A stretch of DNA of 64,000 nucleotides from the NCBI GenBank assembly GCA_041660925.1, contig JBAZVI010000008.1, forward strand, positions 160,642-224,641, written 5' to 3'. The position numbers were made by a program, and so were the translations under genes. This document shows, piece by piece, positions 56,211 to 64,000 of the stretch. How positions within the stretch are numbered: position 1 is the stretch's first letter; each line of letters starts with the position of its first letter. The notes beneath the pieces are model-generated. The model searched no databases and was not told where the DNA came from. It worked only from the letters and a program-made list of their open reading frames with translations. Source of the DNA: Elusimicrobiota bacterium. Lineage in GTDB: Bacteria > Elusimicrobiota > Elusimicrobia > UBA1565.

Positions 56211-57155
56211 TCAGTCCACGAGCCGGCAGATGTCCTTCGCCGAGAGCGCGCCGGTGGCCTCGGTGATGTCCGCGATGGAGCCCTCGCCCGAGTCGCCGAG
56301 CGGGCCCGCGACCTTGACCTTGGCGACCTTCATCTCCTCGTTGCCGAGGGAGAGTCCGGTGGTCGGATCGACGATCTCCTTGCCGAGGTGGTAGCAGTCG
56401 AGCTTGAGCCCGTTCTCGACGCCCATGTTCGGGCCGGCGTTGAGATAGGCCTTGTTGCCGTTGACGGCCGCGACGCGGCAGGACCAGGGCTTCTTGTTGA
56501 GCTGGCTGACGATGTTCTCGGTGAACTGCGCGATGGCGGCCCGCAGCGACTTGCCCTCGAGGGTCTCGTCGTAGCCCCCGCGCGTGCCGAGCCCGAGGAT
56601 GGAGCCCTTGCCGCTGGCGGCGCGGCCCTTGCCCGAGTCCGCGAGGAGGACCTGCCCGGTCTCCGCGTCGACGATGCGGATGTCGACGGTGGCTTCCGCG
56701 GTCTGCCGCTTGCTCTGGACGATGAGGTACTCGCTGCCCTCGGTCTTGACGCCGAACTCGCTGATGGCGCCGGTGACGATGGCGTTGAGGCCGAGGATCT
56801 TGCCGACCTGCACCGCGGTGCGGGCGTCGATGGCGCCCGAGGCCTGGAGCTTCTGCTCGTCCATGATCTTGTGCAGCTTGTCGCGCTCGACGACGACGAA
56901 CTTCCCGGTCTTCGTCAACTCGGTGATGAGGATGTCCGTGGCCGCCGTGCCCAGGCGCTGCTGCCCGTAAGCCGTCTTGTTCTCGAAGTCCACGACGCCG
57001 ATGCGGCGCTTGGGGCCGGCGAACTTCGAATCCACCTTCTCGGTGACGTTCGCGCTCACCGCCTGCTCCTTGCGGATGGAGACGCTGGGCGCGCAGGCGC
57101 CGAGCATCAGGGCGGCGGCCAGCGCCGCCGACATCGTCCGGATCGTCCGTTGCAT
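56211..57155 (-). CDS. CsgG-family outer-membrane lipoprotein
   Basis: A 314-residue lipoprotein. ATG 57155 is preferred over TTG 57161 because AGGAGG then lies 8 bases upstream. Lipobox LMLGAC. Residues ~45-200 carry the CsgG/TolB-N-like fold: RRIGVVDFENKTAYGQQRLG, ATDILITELTKTGKFVVVER and GLNAIVTGAISEFGVKTEG. In curli systems CsgG forms a nonameric outer-membrane pore; many CsgG homologues occur with LPP20 and GNA1162-like lipoproteins outside curli loci, and Vibrio FlgO is distantly related. No curlin gene is visible, so a curli role is unlikely. The C-terminal ~100 residues (PWSCRVAAVNGNKAYLNAGP, MGVENGLKLDCYHLGKEIVD) are a beta-rich extension. Confidence 0.9.
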   Translation of the reverse strand: MQRTIRTMSAALAAALMLGACAPSVSIRKEQAVSANVTEKVDSKFAGPKRRIGVVDFENKTAYGQQRLGTAATDILITELTKTGKFVVVERDKLHKIMDEQKLQASGAIDARTAVQVGKILGLNAIVTGAISEFGVKTEGSEYLIVQSKRQTAEATVDIRIVDAETGQVLLADSGKGRAASGKGSILGLGTRGGYDETLEGKSLRAAIAQFTENIVSQLNKKPWSCRVAAVNGNKAYLNAGPNMGVENGLKLDCYHLGKEIVDPTTGLSLGNEEMKVAKVKVAGPLGDSGEGSIADITEATGALSAKDICRLVD

Positions 57156-57157
57156 CT

Positions 57158-57769
57158 TCAATACCTCCTGGGCATTTCCGCCAGCGCCGCGAACACGGCT
57201 TTCTCGGCTTCGGCGGCCAAAACTTTCCCCGTCATCTTCGACAGCGCATCCTGGACCAGCTCCCTGACGAACTCGCGCCCCGCGTGCTGGGGCCGGGCGA
57301 AGCTCTGCGACGAACCCTTGCCTTCCGCTTCCCAGAGCTTCTCGCCGCTCGCCCCTTCCACCAGCGTGAGACGCACGACGACCGTGCGCCGCACGTACAC
57401 CCCCAGATTCTGGATCTGGAAGCTCTCGACCGAGCCGTAGAGCAATCCGTCGGCGCCGACGGCGCGGGCCAGGTCGGCCGGCGCATAGGCCTTCAGCTGC
57501 CCGCCGTCGGTGACCCCGATGGCCCGGAGGGCCTCGTCGGTCCCCTCGACCGGACGCACCGACAGGCCGGTCGCGGCGAGGTCCCGCTCCACGACGCCCC
57601 GCACCACTTTCGGAGCGTCGACGTCCGTCGAAAGATTGTCGAACGGCATCACCGCGACGCTCGCCGGCATCCGCGCGGGGAGGTCCGCCGCCGCGTATCT
57701 TACCGCCTTATGCCCGCACCCCGCCAGCGCCGCGAGCAGGAGGACGCTAGCGGATCTGCGGCCGGACAT
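57158..57769 (-). CDS. GNA1162-like (DUF799-type) lipoprotein
   Basis: A 203-residue lipoprotein: signal MSGRRSASVLLLAALAGCGH with Cys18 in the lipobox. Residues 30-150 resemble the GNA1162/CsgG-related fold: ASVAVMPFDNLSTDVDAPKV, VRGVVERDLAATGLSVRPVE and GADGLLYGSVESFQIQNLGV. GNA1162-type proteins are structural relatives of TolB-N and typically pair with CsgG and LPP20-type proteins, as here. GAGGTGGT lies just upstream of the ATG, which is 23 bp inside the FlgT-like gene; the stop is 2 bases from the CsgG start, so expression is coupled. Confidence 0.85.
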   Translation of the reverse strand: MSGRRSASVLLLAALAGCGHKAVRYAAADLPARMPASVAVMPFDNLSTDVDAPKVVRGVVERDLAATGLSVRPVEGTDEALRAIGVTDGGQLKAYAPADLARAVGADGLLYGSVESFQIQNLGVYVRRTVVVRLTLVEGASGEKLWEAEGKGSSQSFARPQHAGREFVRELVQDALSKMTGKVLAAEAEKAVFAALAEMPRRY

Positions 57770-58880
57770 CCAACACCACCTCGTAGGGCGAGACGGCGGC
57801 GATCGTCAAAGAGTACTTGCGCATGCGCAGCATGGCCGCGGCGAGCTCGTCGCCCGGGGTCTTCTCCGTCGCGACCGCGAGCTCGGCGCCCTTCTCGCGG
57901 TCGAAGGAGGCCAGCGAGACCTCGAGGACCTCGGGGATGAGACGCACGTCCTCGGCGAAGCGCTGGAGCTCGGCGAGGGACGCGACGCCCAGGACGCGCA
58001 GCGTGACCTGCACGCGCGAGCCGAGCGCACCGGCGAGGTCGTTGGAGAGCCCCTCCCCGGAAAGCAGTCCGGCCGTGTCGAGCGCCTTGCCGGCCGCGAG
58101 AAGCGGGGACGGGTCGAGCGCGGAGGCCTCCTGCGTCCTCGAGGCGACGACGCGCCCGTCGGGGCGCAGGACCTCGAGCGAAACGGTCGCACGGCTGGAG
58201 AAGAAGCCGCCGAGCCGGACGTCCCGCAGCGGAACGGCCTCGGCCTCGCCGCGCACGACGAGATCGGCCGCGAGCTCGCGCCCGACGCCGACGGCGCTCG
58301 CGCTGTCGGTGCTGCGGCGGCTGCCGAAGGCGAGCGGGTCGTTGCGGTCGACGACGGCGAAGCCCTTCTCGAGCAGGCCGCGGCGCACGCCCTGGGCCGC
58401 GCGCCCGTCGGCCGACTCGGCGTATTCGCCGCGCGTGGCCATGAGGACGACGATCTTGGGGTTCCCGGCGGCGGGGCTGCGGCCGAGCAGGCCCGCCTTG
58501 CGCAGGTCCTCCCCGACCTTCTCGTAGAGCACGACGGCCTTGATGCGGGTCTTATGGAAGCCGCCCTCCTCCCTTTCGGAGAGGACGTCGTACTTCCGGA
58601 CGTAGCCGCCGACCTTCGCGAGGATGTTCTGGTCCACGTCGACGGCCTGGGCGACGCGGGTCTTGGCGGAGATGTAGACGCCCACGACCCGCTCCACGGC
58701 CTTGCGCTGGGCCTCGGCGAGCGCCCGGGTCTTGGTCCCGAGCGCGTCCTTCGCGTCGACGGGGGCCCAGCCCTCGGATTCGACGACCTCCCCTTTTTCT
58801 CCGGGGGCCAGCGAGAGCCGGCCGCCGGAACAGGCGCAGAGGCCGCCGGCCAAGGAGATCAGGAGGAGTCTTCGAAGCAT
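57747..58880 (-). CDS. FlgT-like lipoprotein
   Basis: A 377-residue lipoprotein from ATG 58880: MLRRLLLISLAGGLCACSGG (lipobox Cys). Residues ~50-125 match the FlgT N-terminal domain: ALAEAQRKAVERVVGVYISA, VDVDQNILAKVGGYVRKYDV, LSEREEGGFHKTRIKAVVLY. The middle (~135-250) is a TolB-N/FlgT-M-like alpha/beta region (NPKIVVLMATRGEYAESADG, GLLEKGFAVVDRND). The C-terminal ~120 residues contain SRVQVTLRVLGVASLAELQR and resemble the module repeated in FlgT/LPP-type proteins. In Vibrio, FlgT builds the H ring that links the stator to the outer membrane. The lipid anchor differs from secreted Vibrio FlgT. Confidence 0.75.
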   Translation of the reverse strand: MLRRLLLISLAGGLCACSGGRLSLAPGEKGEVVESEGWAPVDAKDALGTKTRALAEAQRKAVERVVGVYISAKTRVAQAVDVDQNILAKVGGYVRKYDVLSEREEGGFHKTRIKAVVLYEKVGEDLRKAGLLGRSPAAGNPKIVVLMATRGEYAESADGRAAQGVRRGLLEKGFAVVDRNDPLAFGSRRSTDSASAVGVGRELAADLVVRGEAEAVPLRDVRLGGFFSSRATVSLEVLRPDGRVVASRTQEASALDPSPLLAAGKALDTAGLLSGEGLSNDLAGALGSRVQVTLRVLGVASLAELQRFAEDVRLIPEVLEVSLASFDREKGAELAVATEKTPGDELAAAMLRMRKYSLTIAAVSPYEVVLDVRPQIR

Positions 58881-58896
58881 GATCCGACTCGCCGAC

Positions 58897-58934
58897 GGCG
58901 CCGGCCTCCCCCGACGGGGGGAAAGACCGGCGCC
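58897..58934 (-). other. Strong intercistronic hairpin
   Basis: GGCGCCGG pairs with CCGGCGCC and an inner CCCCC pairs with GGGGG across a short loop, in the 71-base gap between the LPP20-like and FlgT-like genes. No T-run. Likely an mRNA processing or stability element. Confidence 0.45.
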
Positions 58935-58951
58935 GCGACGGGGTCGAGGCT

Positions 58952-59395
58952 CTATTTGAACTTGACGCCCATCATCTGCTCGAGGCGGACCTTCGGCAGA
59001 TGCAGGGTGACGACGGCGCCGCCGTCCTTGGTGAACTCGGTGTTGACGATCTCCGCGCCCTTGATGCACTCCTTCACGGTGGCCTGGAGCTTGGAGTCCG
59101 TCTCCATCGCGCGCTCGACGGTGATGCCGCCCTCGATCTGCACGCCCTTGACCAGGGTGAGCAGCTCGTACTGGGCCTTCACGATGGCCGCGTCGCGCGC
59201 CAGCGCCTTGCGCTGGGTGTCGGTCGGCAGGGCCGGATCCGAGGCGCCGATGCCGATGGCCTCGATGTAGCTGCCCTTGACCATGTCCTGCTTGATGGTG
59301 TCGGTGACGCGTCCGTCCTTGACCATCTTCTTGCCGCAGCCGACGGCGACGAAGGCGCAGACGAGGACGGCGGCAATGATCTTGATGCTCTTCAT
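58952..59395 (-). CDS. LPP20 / FlgP-family lipoprotein
   Basis: A 147-residue lipoprotein, MKSIKIIAAVLVCAFVAVGC with lipobox Cys20. The mature part matches LPP20: YIEAIGIGASDPALPTDTQR, KALARDAAIVKAQYELLTLV, KGVQIEGGITVERAMETDSK and VKECIKGAEIVNTEF. FlgP of Vibrio and Campylobacter, which forms outer-membrane-associated disks or rings around the flagellar motor, belongs to this family. GGAGGGAGAG precedes the ATG, which overlaps the histidine kinase stop (ATGA). Grouping with FlgT-like and CsgG-like lipoproteins mirrors the Vibrio flgOPT set. Confidence 0.87.
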   Translation of the reverse strand: MKSIKIIAAVLVCAFVAVGCGKKMVKDGRVTDTIKQDMVKGSYIEAIGIGASDPALPTDTQRKALARDAAIVKAQYELLTLVKGVQIEGGITVERAMETDSKLQATVKECIKGAEIVNTEFTKDGGAVVTLHLPKVRLEQMMGVKFK

Positions 59396-61407
59396 GTGTT
59401 CTCTCCCTCCGAAGGACGACCTTCAGATTTTAGCTTATCCGGACGCTCCTGCAAGGCGACTTTGGACACGGGGACCTGAAAGAAGAAGCGGGTGCCCTTC
59501 CCGGCCTCGGACTCGAACCAGATGCGCCCCTCGTGCTTGTCGATGATGGAGCGGCAGATGGCGAGCCCGAGCCCCGTCCCCGGCGTACGGAGCTTCTCGC
59601 GGTTCTTCCCGCGGTAGAACTTCTCGAAGATGCGCTCGCGGTCCTCCTCGGGGATGCCGATGCCGCTGTCGCAGACGCGGACCTCGACGCACTCCCCCTT
59701 GTTCTCGAGCGCGAGCTCGACCTTCCCGCCCCTCGGCGTGAACTTGACGGCGTTGGAGAGCAGGTTGTCGAGCACCTGGGCGAGCCACTTCTCGTCGCCG
59801 TGCACGGGCGGCAGGCGCTTGGGGGCCTCCAAGATCACGCTCACCCCCCCCTTCTCGGCGTCCCAGAGGTGGTTCTCCACCGCCAGGCGCGCGAGGTCGT
59901 CGAGGGCGACGGAGGCGAACTCCATGCGCAGGCCGCCCTCGAGCTTGGAGATGTCGAGGAGGCCGCTGACGAGCAGACGCAGGCGCTCCGAGGCGGCCTT
60001 GCAGGAGGTCAGGAAGCGGCGCTGGTCCTTGCTCAGCGGGCCCGCCTCCTCGTCGAGGACCACCGAGAGGAAGCCCGTGATCGTCGTCAGCGGCGTCTTG
60101 AACTCGTGACTGACGGTCGAGACGAAGTCGTCCTTGAGCCGGTGCAGGTGCGCGAGCTGGCGGTTCATCTCGGCCAGGCGCTTGGTCATCATCGCGCTCT
60201 CGATGAGCACCGCCGCCTCCTCCGCGATGACCCGCACGAACTGCAGATGGCTCTCGTTGAAGAAGTTCTTGCGGAAGCTCCCCACGCGCATGACGCCGAT
60301 GCGGCGGGCCTCGATCTTCAGCGGCACCACCGCGAGCGAGTGACAGCGCCACAGTCGGGCGTAGCGCGCGAGGACGCGCGGGTCGTTCTGCGCGTCGCCG
60401 GTCATGAACGCCTGCCCGGAACGGAAGACCCGCACCGAGGAGGCCATCTCGTTCTTCAGCGAGATGCGGTAGAGAGAGCCCTCGTCGTCCTCGAGGCCGA
60501 AGGCTCCGGGCTGGGTCACGAGATCGCCGGCCGTGTCGTCGAGGAGGAGGAAGGCGCAGACGTCCGCCTCGAGGGCTTTGGCGACGGTGGAGGCGATGGC
60601 CCCGAGCACGTCGGGCTGGTCGGGGTGCTCGCTGATGGCCTCGGTGACTTCCTGCACGGTGCGCAGCTCGCGCGTCTTCTGGATGAGCTGGAGGTTGGTC
60701 TCGTCGAGCCGCCGCATCGTCAAGTGAAGGCCGCCCTCGAGGCGCTCGCGCGCGTGCCGCTGCTCCCAGGAGCGGGCGGCGCGCTCGGCGAGGGCGCCGC
60801 AGTGGGCGGTGAGGATGTCGAGCGCGCCCGCCCCCTCCCCGAGGGAGGAGGCCGCGGGGTCCGCGTCGAAGGCGCCGAGCAGGCCCCAGACCCGCCCGGG
60901 CGTCCCCCAGGCGCTCAGGCGCAGCGCGCGCAGGCCGCAGGCGGCGAGACGCTCGCGCAGGGCCTCGGGGAGGTCCTCCTTCCAGAGCACCGTCCCCTCG
61001 CGCGCGGCGCGCTCCCAGACCTCGACGGGGAACTCCAGGTCCACGGGCTCGAGCGCCGCGAGGAAGCCCGTGCGCAGGGCGAGCTCGGCGCGTTCGTTCG
61101 AGAACGCCCCCCCCAGGCCCATGCGGTACCAGAGGCAGAGGTGGAGATTCTCGAAGCGGCGGCCCAGCTCCTCCCCGCCGGACTGCAGCGCGCCGGCCAG
61201 CAGCTGAGGGGTCTCCGGCTCTCCCGGGTCCGAGAGGAGCTCGCGGGCGAAGGCGCCCAGTCCGAGCGCGCGCTCGCGCTCCAGGAAGAGCGCGCGGTCG
61301 AGCGGGAGCAGGAGGCGGAAGCGGGCCCACCAGTACGCGGCGGCCGCGCAGAGCGCCGCGGCGGCGGTCCCGGCCGCCAGCGCCCCGAGCGGCGTCGAGG
61401 GGCTCAA
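59392..61407 (-). CDS. Membrane-anchored GAF sensor histidine kinase
   Basis: A 671-residue protein starting at TTG 61407 (TTGA overlap with the AAA+ gene, GAGG upstream). A single N-terminal TM (ALAAGTAAAALCAAAAYWWA) is followed by a cytoplasmic region with a degenerate GAF-like domain (~60-200), a coiled coil (ETNLQLIQKTRELRTVQEVT) and a clear GAF domain (~245-400: VAKALEADVCAFLLLDD, LAVVPLKIEARRIGVMRVGS). The HisKA box has His434 in DDFVSTVSHEFKTPLTTITG. HATPase_c shows the N box LDNLLSNAVKFTP, G1 VCDSGIGIPEEDRERIFEKF and GTGLGLAICRSIIDKHEG. No response regulator gene is in the window. It probably responds to a small ligand or redox signal. Confidence 0.93.
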   Translation of the reverse strand: MSPSTPLGALAAGTAAAALCAAAAYWWARFRLLLPLDRALFLERERALGLGAFARELLSDPGEPETPQLLAGALQSGGEELGRRFENLHLCLWYRMGLGGAFSNERAELALRTGFLAALEPVDLEFPVEVWERAAREGTVLWKEDLPEALRERLAACGLRALRLSAWGTPGRVWGLLGAFDADPAASSLGEGAGALDILTAHCGALAERAARSWEQRHARERLEGGLHLTMRRLDETNLQLIQKTRELRTVQEVTEAISEHPDQPDVLGAIASTVAKALEADVCAFLLLDDTAGDLVTQPGAFGLEDDEGSLYRISLKNEMASSVRVFRSGQAFMTGDAQNDPRVLARYARLWRCHSLAVVPLKIEARRIGVMRVGSFRKNFFNESHLQFVRVIAEEAAVLIESAMMTKRLAEMNRQLAHLHRLKDDFVSTVSHEFKTPLTTITGFLSVVLDEEAGPLSKDQRRFLTSCKAASERLRLLVSGLLDISKLEGGLRMEFASVALDDLARLAVENHLWDAEKGGVSVILEAPKRLPPVHGDEKWLAQVLDNLLSNAVKFTPRGGKVELALENKGECVEVRVCDSGIGIPEEDRERIFEKFYRGKNREKLRTPGTGLGLAICRSIIDKHEGRIWFESEAGKGTRFFFQVPVSKVALQERPDKLKSEGRPSEGENT

Positions 61408-63266
61408 CGCAGGGCCTCGGAGACGTCGAGGTAGGCGCGGAACACGGTCCCGGGGTCGTTGAGCAGGGAGAGCGGCAACCAGCCCAGCGCGACGCCGGCG
61501 TCGGCGCTCAGGTGGCCGACGGCATAGTGGAACTCGTCCTCGCGCTGCGCGAGGTCGCTGCCCGGAGGCGGTCCGACGAGGAGCGCCGTGCGCGCGCCGG
61601 CGGCGCGCAGAGCCCCCGCGACGACGTAGGGGGTGCCGAAGACCTGGGAGGGGTCGTAGATGCAGAGGGGACCGACCTTGAGGGGGCAGGGCCAGCCGTT
61701 CTGGCGGGCCGTGTCCTGGACGCGGCGCAGGCCGAAGCGCGCGTAGTCCTCGAGCCCGACGGGGAAGCAGAGCGCCGCGGCCTCGGGCCCGTCGAGCAGC
61801 AGCGTCTTGGCCGCCAGCACGGCCTGGACCTCCTCGGGGATCGGCGGCGCCGCCGTGGGCGCGGCCATGACCGCGTTCACCATGTCCTGCAGGGCGACGG
61901 GCTGCTGGGCCTGCGTGAGCAGCTCCTGCATGCGGAAGAGGCGGCGGGCCAGCAGCGAGGCCTCGGCCAGCGTCCCCCCGAGCCGCGTGCAGAGCCCGTT
62001 CGCGTCCTCGAAGGAGATGTCGAAGCCGGTCTTCTGGAAGAGCCGCCGCAGGACTTCGACCTGCTGGTCGCCGGCCGGGGGCTTCAGGTCGCCGGTCCAA
62101 CCCGAGCTGAAGCGCAGCTGCAGGGCCTGCTCGAGCGCGCCGAGCAGGCGCGCGGGATAGGCCGAGGTCATCATGACCTGCCGACGACCGTCCATGAAGG
62201 CGTGGACGATCTTCACGATGAGGGCGCGGTTGGAGTCGTTGAACTCCATGAGATGCGCGTCGTCGATGAGCAGGGCGCGCGCGTCGCGCGCGAGCGCCTC
62301 GAGCTCGCCGCTGCGGCCGTTCGTCTCCGCGGCGGCCGCGGCCGCCGCGAGCCGGCCTCCCGAGGTCAGCCAGATCTTCTCTCCGGGATACTGCCCGGCG
62401 AGCTGACGGGCGACCGCGTTCAGAAGATGGGTCTTCCCCGTGCCCGGGCCTCCGGAGAGGAAGATCGGGTTATAGAGCTCGCCGGGGTTGGACGCCGCGG
62501 ACGCGGCCGCGGCGTGGGAGAAGCGGTTGAACGAGCCGACGAGGAGGTTGTCGAAACTCATGTCCGCGCGGGGTTCCACGCACGCCGCGGAGAGAGCCGG
62601 TCCGGCGGGGATGGGCGCGCCCCGGACCGCCGCGGGGGCGGGGACCGCCGACGGGGACGCGGCCTTGGGCGGGACCACGGACCAGGAGGCCGGGGCCTCC
62701 TTCGGCGGCTCGATGGGCTTGGGCGGCTCGGTCCGCAGCCTGATCGGCGGCATCCCGGACTTCGTCTCCGCCGGTGGAGCGGCCTTGGCGGGCTCGCTCA
62801 TGGGAGCCGGCGTCGCCGCGGGAGGCGGGGAGGCCGCTCCCGCCGACGTGAGGCCCGCAGGAGCGTCGTCGAAGAGGGAGACCAGGCCCAGGTCCGCGGG
62901 CGCGGGGACCGGCGCGGCGTTCGTCGTCGGCGGCTCGAGCTTCACCGGCGGGGTCTTCGGCGCCGACGGCTCGAGCTTGACGGCCGCAGCGGCCTCCGGC
63001 GCCTTCGCCGCGCCGGCGGCTCCTTCGGCGGGGCAGAGAGCGCTCAGCTCGGCCCGAAGGGCCTCGACCGCCCCCTCGTCGGCGGCGCTCAGCCCGAGGC
63101 TGTAGGTCCAGTGCGAATGCCCGCCCTCCTTCTTCGGTCTCCCGCAGAGGGAGCCGAACTTGCGGATGAGCCCCTGCACGTCGGAAAGGGCGGCGTGGAG
63201 GAAGAGCCGGCGGCGGCGGGAGTCGCGGGCGGTCGGGGCCGGCTCGATGCTCCAGCGCTTGATCAT
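61404..63266 (-). CDS. DnaA-like AAA+ ATPase without DNA-binding domain
   Basis: A 620-residue protein from ATG 63266 (overlaps previous stop, ATGA). Residues 1-80 form a small unknown domain (FLHAALSDVQGLIRKFGSLC). Residues ~85-235 are a Pro/Ala/Lys-rich linker. Residues ~236-450 are a DnaA/Hda-type AAA+ module: SFDNLLVGSFNRFSHAAAAS, Walker A LSGGPGTGKTHLLNAV (~271), Walker B ALLIDDAHLM (~335) and sensor-like VMMTSAYPARLLGALEQAL. The DnaA domain IV helix-turn-helix is absent; instead residues ~470-620 form a novel alpha/beta domain (TALLVGPPPGSDLAQREDEF, AYLDVSEALR). It is therefore not the replication initiator but a regulator or chaperone-like ATPase coupled to the histidine kinase. Confidence 0.85.
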   Translation of the reverse strand: MIKRWSIEPAPTARDSRRRRLFLHAALSDVQGLIRKFGSLCGRPKKEGGHSHWTYSLGLSAADEGAVEALRAELSALCPAEGAAGAAKAPEAAAAVKLEPSAPKTPPVKLEPPTTNAAPVPAPADLGLVSLFDDAPAGLTSAGAASPPPAATPAPMSEPAKAAPPAETKSGMPPIRLRTEPPKPIEPPKEAPASWSVVPPKAASPSAVPAPAAVRGAPIPAGPALSAACVEPRADMSFDNLLVGSFNRFSHAAAASAASNPGELYNPIFLSGGPGTGKTHLLNAVARQLAGQYPGEKIWLTSGGRLAAAAAAAETNGRSGELEALARDARALLIDDAHLMEFNDSNRALIVKIVHAFMDGRRQVMMTSAYPARLLGALEQALQLRFSSGWTGDLKPPAGDQQVEVLRRLFQKTGFDISFEDANGLCTRLGGTLAEASLLARRLFRMQELLTQAQQPVALQDMVNAVMAAPTAAPPIPEEVQAVLAAKTLLLDGPEAAALCFPVGLEDYARFGLRRVQDTARQNGWPCPLKVGPLCIYDPSQVFGTPYVVAGALRAAGARTALLVGPPPGSDLAQREDEFHYAVGHLSADAGVALGWLPLSLLNDPGTVFRAYLDVSEALR

Positions 63267-64000
63267 CCGGCCTTCAGCAGCATGAGCTCGAGCATCATGT
63301 CCATCGCCAGCGTCCGCTTCTGCGTCTGGTCGAGCGGCACGCTGCGGAAGAAGAAGTCGGCCTTGGCGCAGACTTCCTGGAGCTCCCCGACCCGCGCGTC
63401 GGAGAGTCCGGAGAGCACTCCGACGGCGCCCACGGCGCCGGCGGCTTTCATCGCCTCGAGCACGGCCTCCGGAGCGGCCCCTTCCCCGACCTCGGCGAAG
63501 AGGGCGCTGCGGATGTGCAGGGGCTTCTTCGAGAGCTTGAGCGCCGTGTTGCGCAGGAACTTCTCGAACTCGGCGCACTTCGCCTCCTGTCCGGGTCCGA
63601 ACAGGAAGGCGAGGCGGCGGATCTGCGCGACGGGGACCTTCTTGGGGTCGTCCGGCGGCGTCTCGACCGGGACGACGCGCAGGCCCCCCGTCGGGCCCGC
63701 GGCCGCAGGGGCGGGGGCCGGCGCGGCCGGCGGCGGGACGGCGGGCGCAGGCGTCGGGGCCGGCGAGGGCGCGGCGACGGGCGCCGGTGCAGGCGCGGCG
63801 GCGGGCGCCGGTGCAGGCGCGGCGGCGGGCGCCGGTGCAGGCGCGGCGACGGGCGCCGGTGCAGGCGCGGCGGCGGGCGCCGGTGCAGGCGCGGCGGCGG
63901 GCGCCGGTGCAGGCGCGGCGGCGGGCGCCGGTGCAGGCGCGGCGGCGGGCGCCGGTGCAGGCGCGGCGGCGGGCGCCGGTGCAGGCGCGGCGGCGGGCGC
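63263..64000 (-). CDS. Ala/Pro-repeat protein, partial (N-terminus beyond right edge)
   Basis: The C-terminal 245 residues of a protein whose start lies outside. About 80 residues at the left of the frame are (APAPAPAA)-type repeats encoded by a 24-bp minisatellite, then a Pro-rich stretch. The last ~125 residues are a compact alpha/beta domain: VPVAQIRRLAFLFGPGQEAK, NTALKLSKKPLHIRSALFAE, AVGAVGVLSGLSDARVGELQ and TLAMDMMLELMLLKAG. The GPG/GVLSGLSD pattern is not one I recognise. It overlaps the AAA+ gene by ATGA and so is the first visible gene of the kinase-lipoprotein operon. The AAA+ protein also has a long Pro/Ala linker, so both may be multivalent scaffolds. Confidence 0.75.
   Translation of the reverse strand, partial: APAAAPAPAPAAAPAPAPAAAPAPAPAAAPAPAPAAAPAPAPAAAPAPAPVAAPAPAPAAAPAPAPAAAPAPAPVAAPSPAPTPAPAVPPPAAPAPAPAAAGPTGGLRVVPVETPPDDPKKVPVAQIRRLAFLFGPGQEAKCAEFEKFLRNTALKLSKKPLHIRSALFAEVGEGAAPEAVLEAMKAAGAVGAVGVLSGLSDARVGELQEVCAKADFFFRSVPLDQTQKRTLAMDMMLELMLLKAG
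63770..64000. repeat. 24-bp minisatellite in coding sequence (at least 9 copies)
   Basis: The unit GCGGCGGGCGCCGGTGCAGG + CGCG recurs every 24 bp (GGTGCAGG at 63785, 63809, ... 63977) to the window edge. A few copies have GCGACG instead of GCGGCG. Being a multiple of three, copy-number change would alter length but not frame. Confidence 0.9.

Noticed and set aside
56211..59395. Curli (csg) secretion locus.
   Set aside because: Only CsgG-like is present; no CsgA/B, CsgE or CsgF, and the neighbours are LPP20, FlgT-like and GNA1162-like lipoproteins.
63770..64000. CRISPR-like regularly spaced repeat.
   Set aside because: Units are contiguous with no spacers and are in frame within a coding sequence; it is a minisatellite.

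Overview
This 64 kb window is a high-GC (very roughly 70%) bacterial chromosome segment with no rRNA, tRNA or CRISPR array. Gene order (dprA-topA-xerC, comM, purA), Gram-negative envelope proteins (lipoproteins, a beta-barrel ending in Phe, a PorV/PorQ protein) and very large secreted multidomain proteins with a FlgD-like C-terminal module suggest a diderm such as Elusimicrobiota. That placement is inference; no marker gene here settles it. Almost every gene is on the minus strand in tightly overlapping operons (ATGA/GTGA/TTGA junctions); one operon, at 20.5-25.8 kb, is on the plus strand.

Layout. (1) 1-6.2 kb: a HEAT-repeat protein and the start of a large secreted protein that runs off the left edge. 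(2) 6.4-7.2 kb: a small secreted or membrane protein behind a near-consensus sigma-70 promoter, a cyclic-di-GMP-I (GEMM)-like riboswitch and a hairpin holding the likely ribosome-binding site. (3) 7.2-20.3 kb: a long operon comM - LysM - TPR - HTH - dprA - topA - xerC - UBA-like - purA - two multi-TM proteins, each with an N-terminal SEC-C zinc motif. (4) 20.4-25.8 kb: a plus-strand operon encoding a GYF-like/coiled-coil protein, a natural FliF(C-term)-FliG fusion, MotA, two different MotB proteins and a TPR protein. No flagellar rod, hook or filament gene is visible. (5) 25.8-26.6 kb: a repeat-rich spacer with REP-like inverted repeats and a possible transposase remnant. (6) 26.6-55.9 kb: an operon porV - 7,800-residue giant protein - CARDB/PrcB-like protein - FecR - beta-barrel, behind a good promoter. 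(7) 56.2-64 kb: an operon with an Ala/Pro-repeat protein, a DnaA-like AAA+ ATPase, a histidine kinase, and four lipoprotein-type genes (LPP20/FlgP-like, FlgT-like, GNA1162-like, CsgG-like).

How they may work together. The most interesting candidate system is the plus-strand motor operon: the parts for ion-driven rotary torque (stator MotA/MotB plus a membrane-anchored FliG rotor) without a flagellum. The FlgP/FlgT/CsgG-like lipoproteins at 56-59 kb resemble the outer-membrane ring proteins around some flagellar motors. The PorV-linked giant protein is a plausible surface filament or adhesin, and the riboswitch suggests c-di-GMP control of surface behaviour. Linking these into one surface-motility or adhesion machine is inference; the individual family calls are much firmer.
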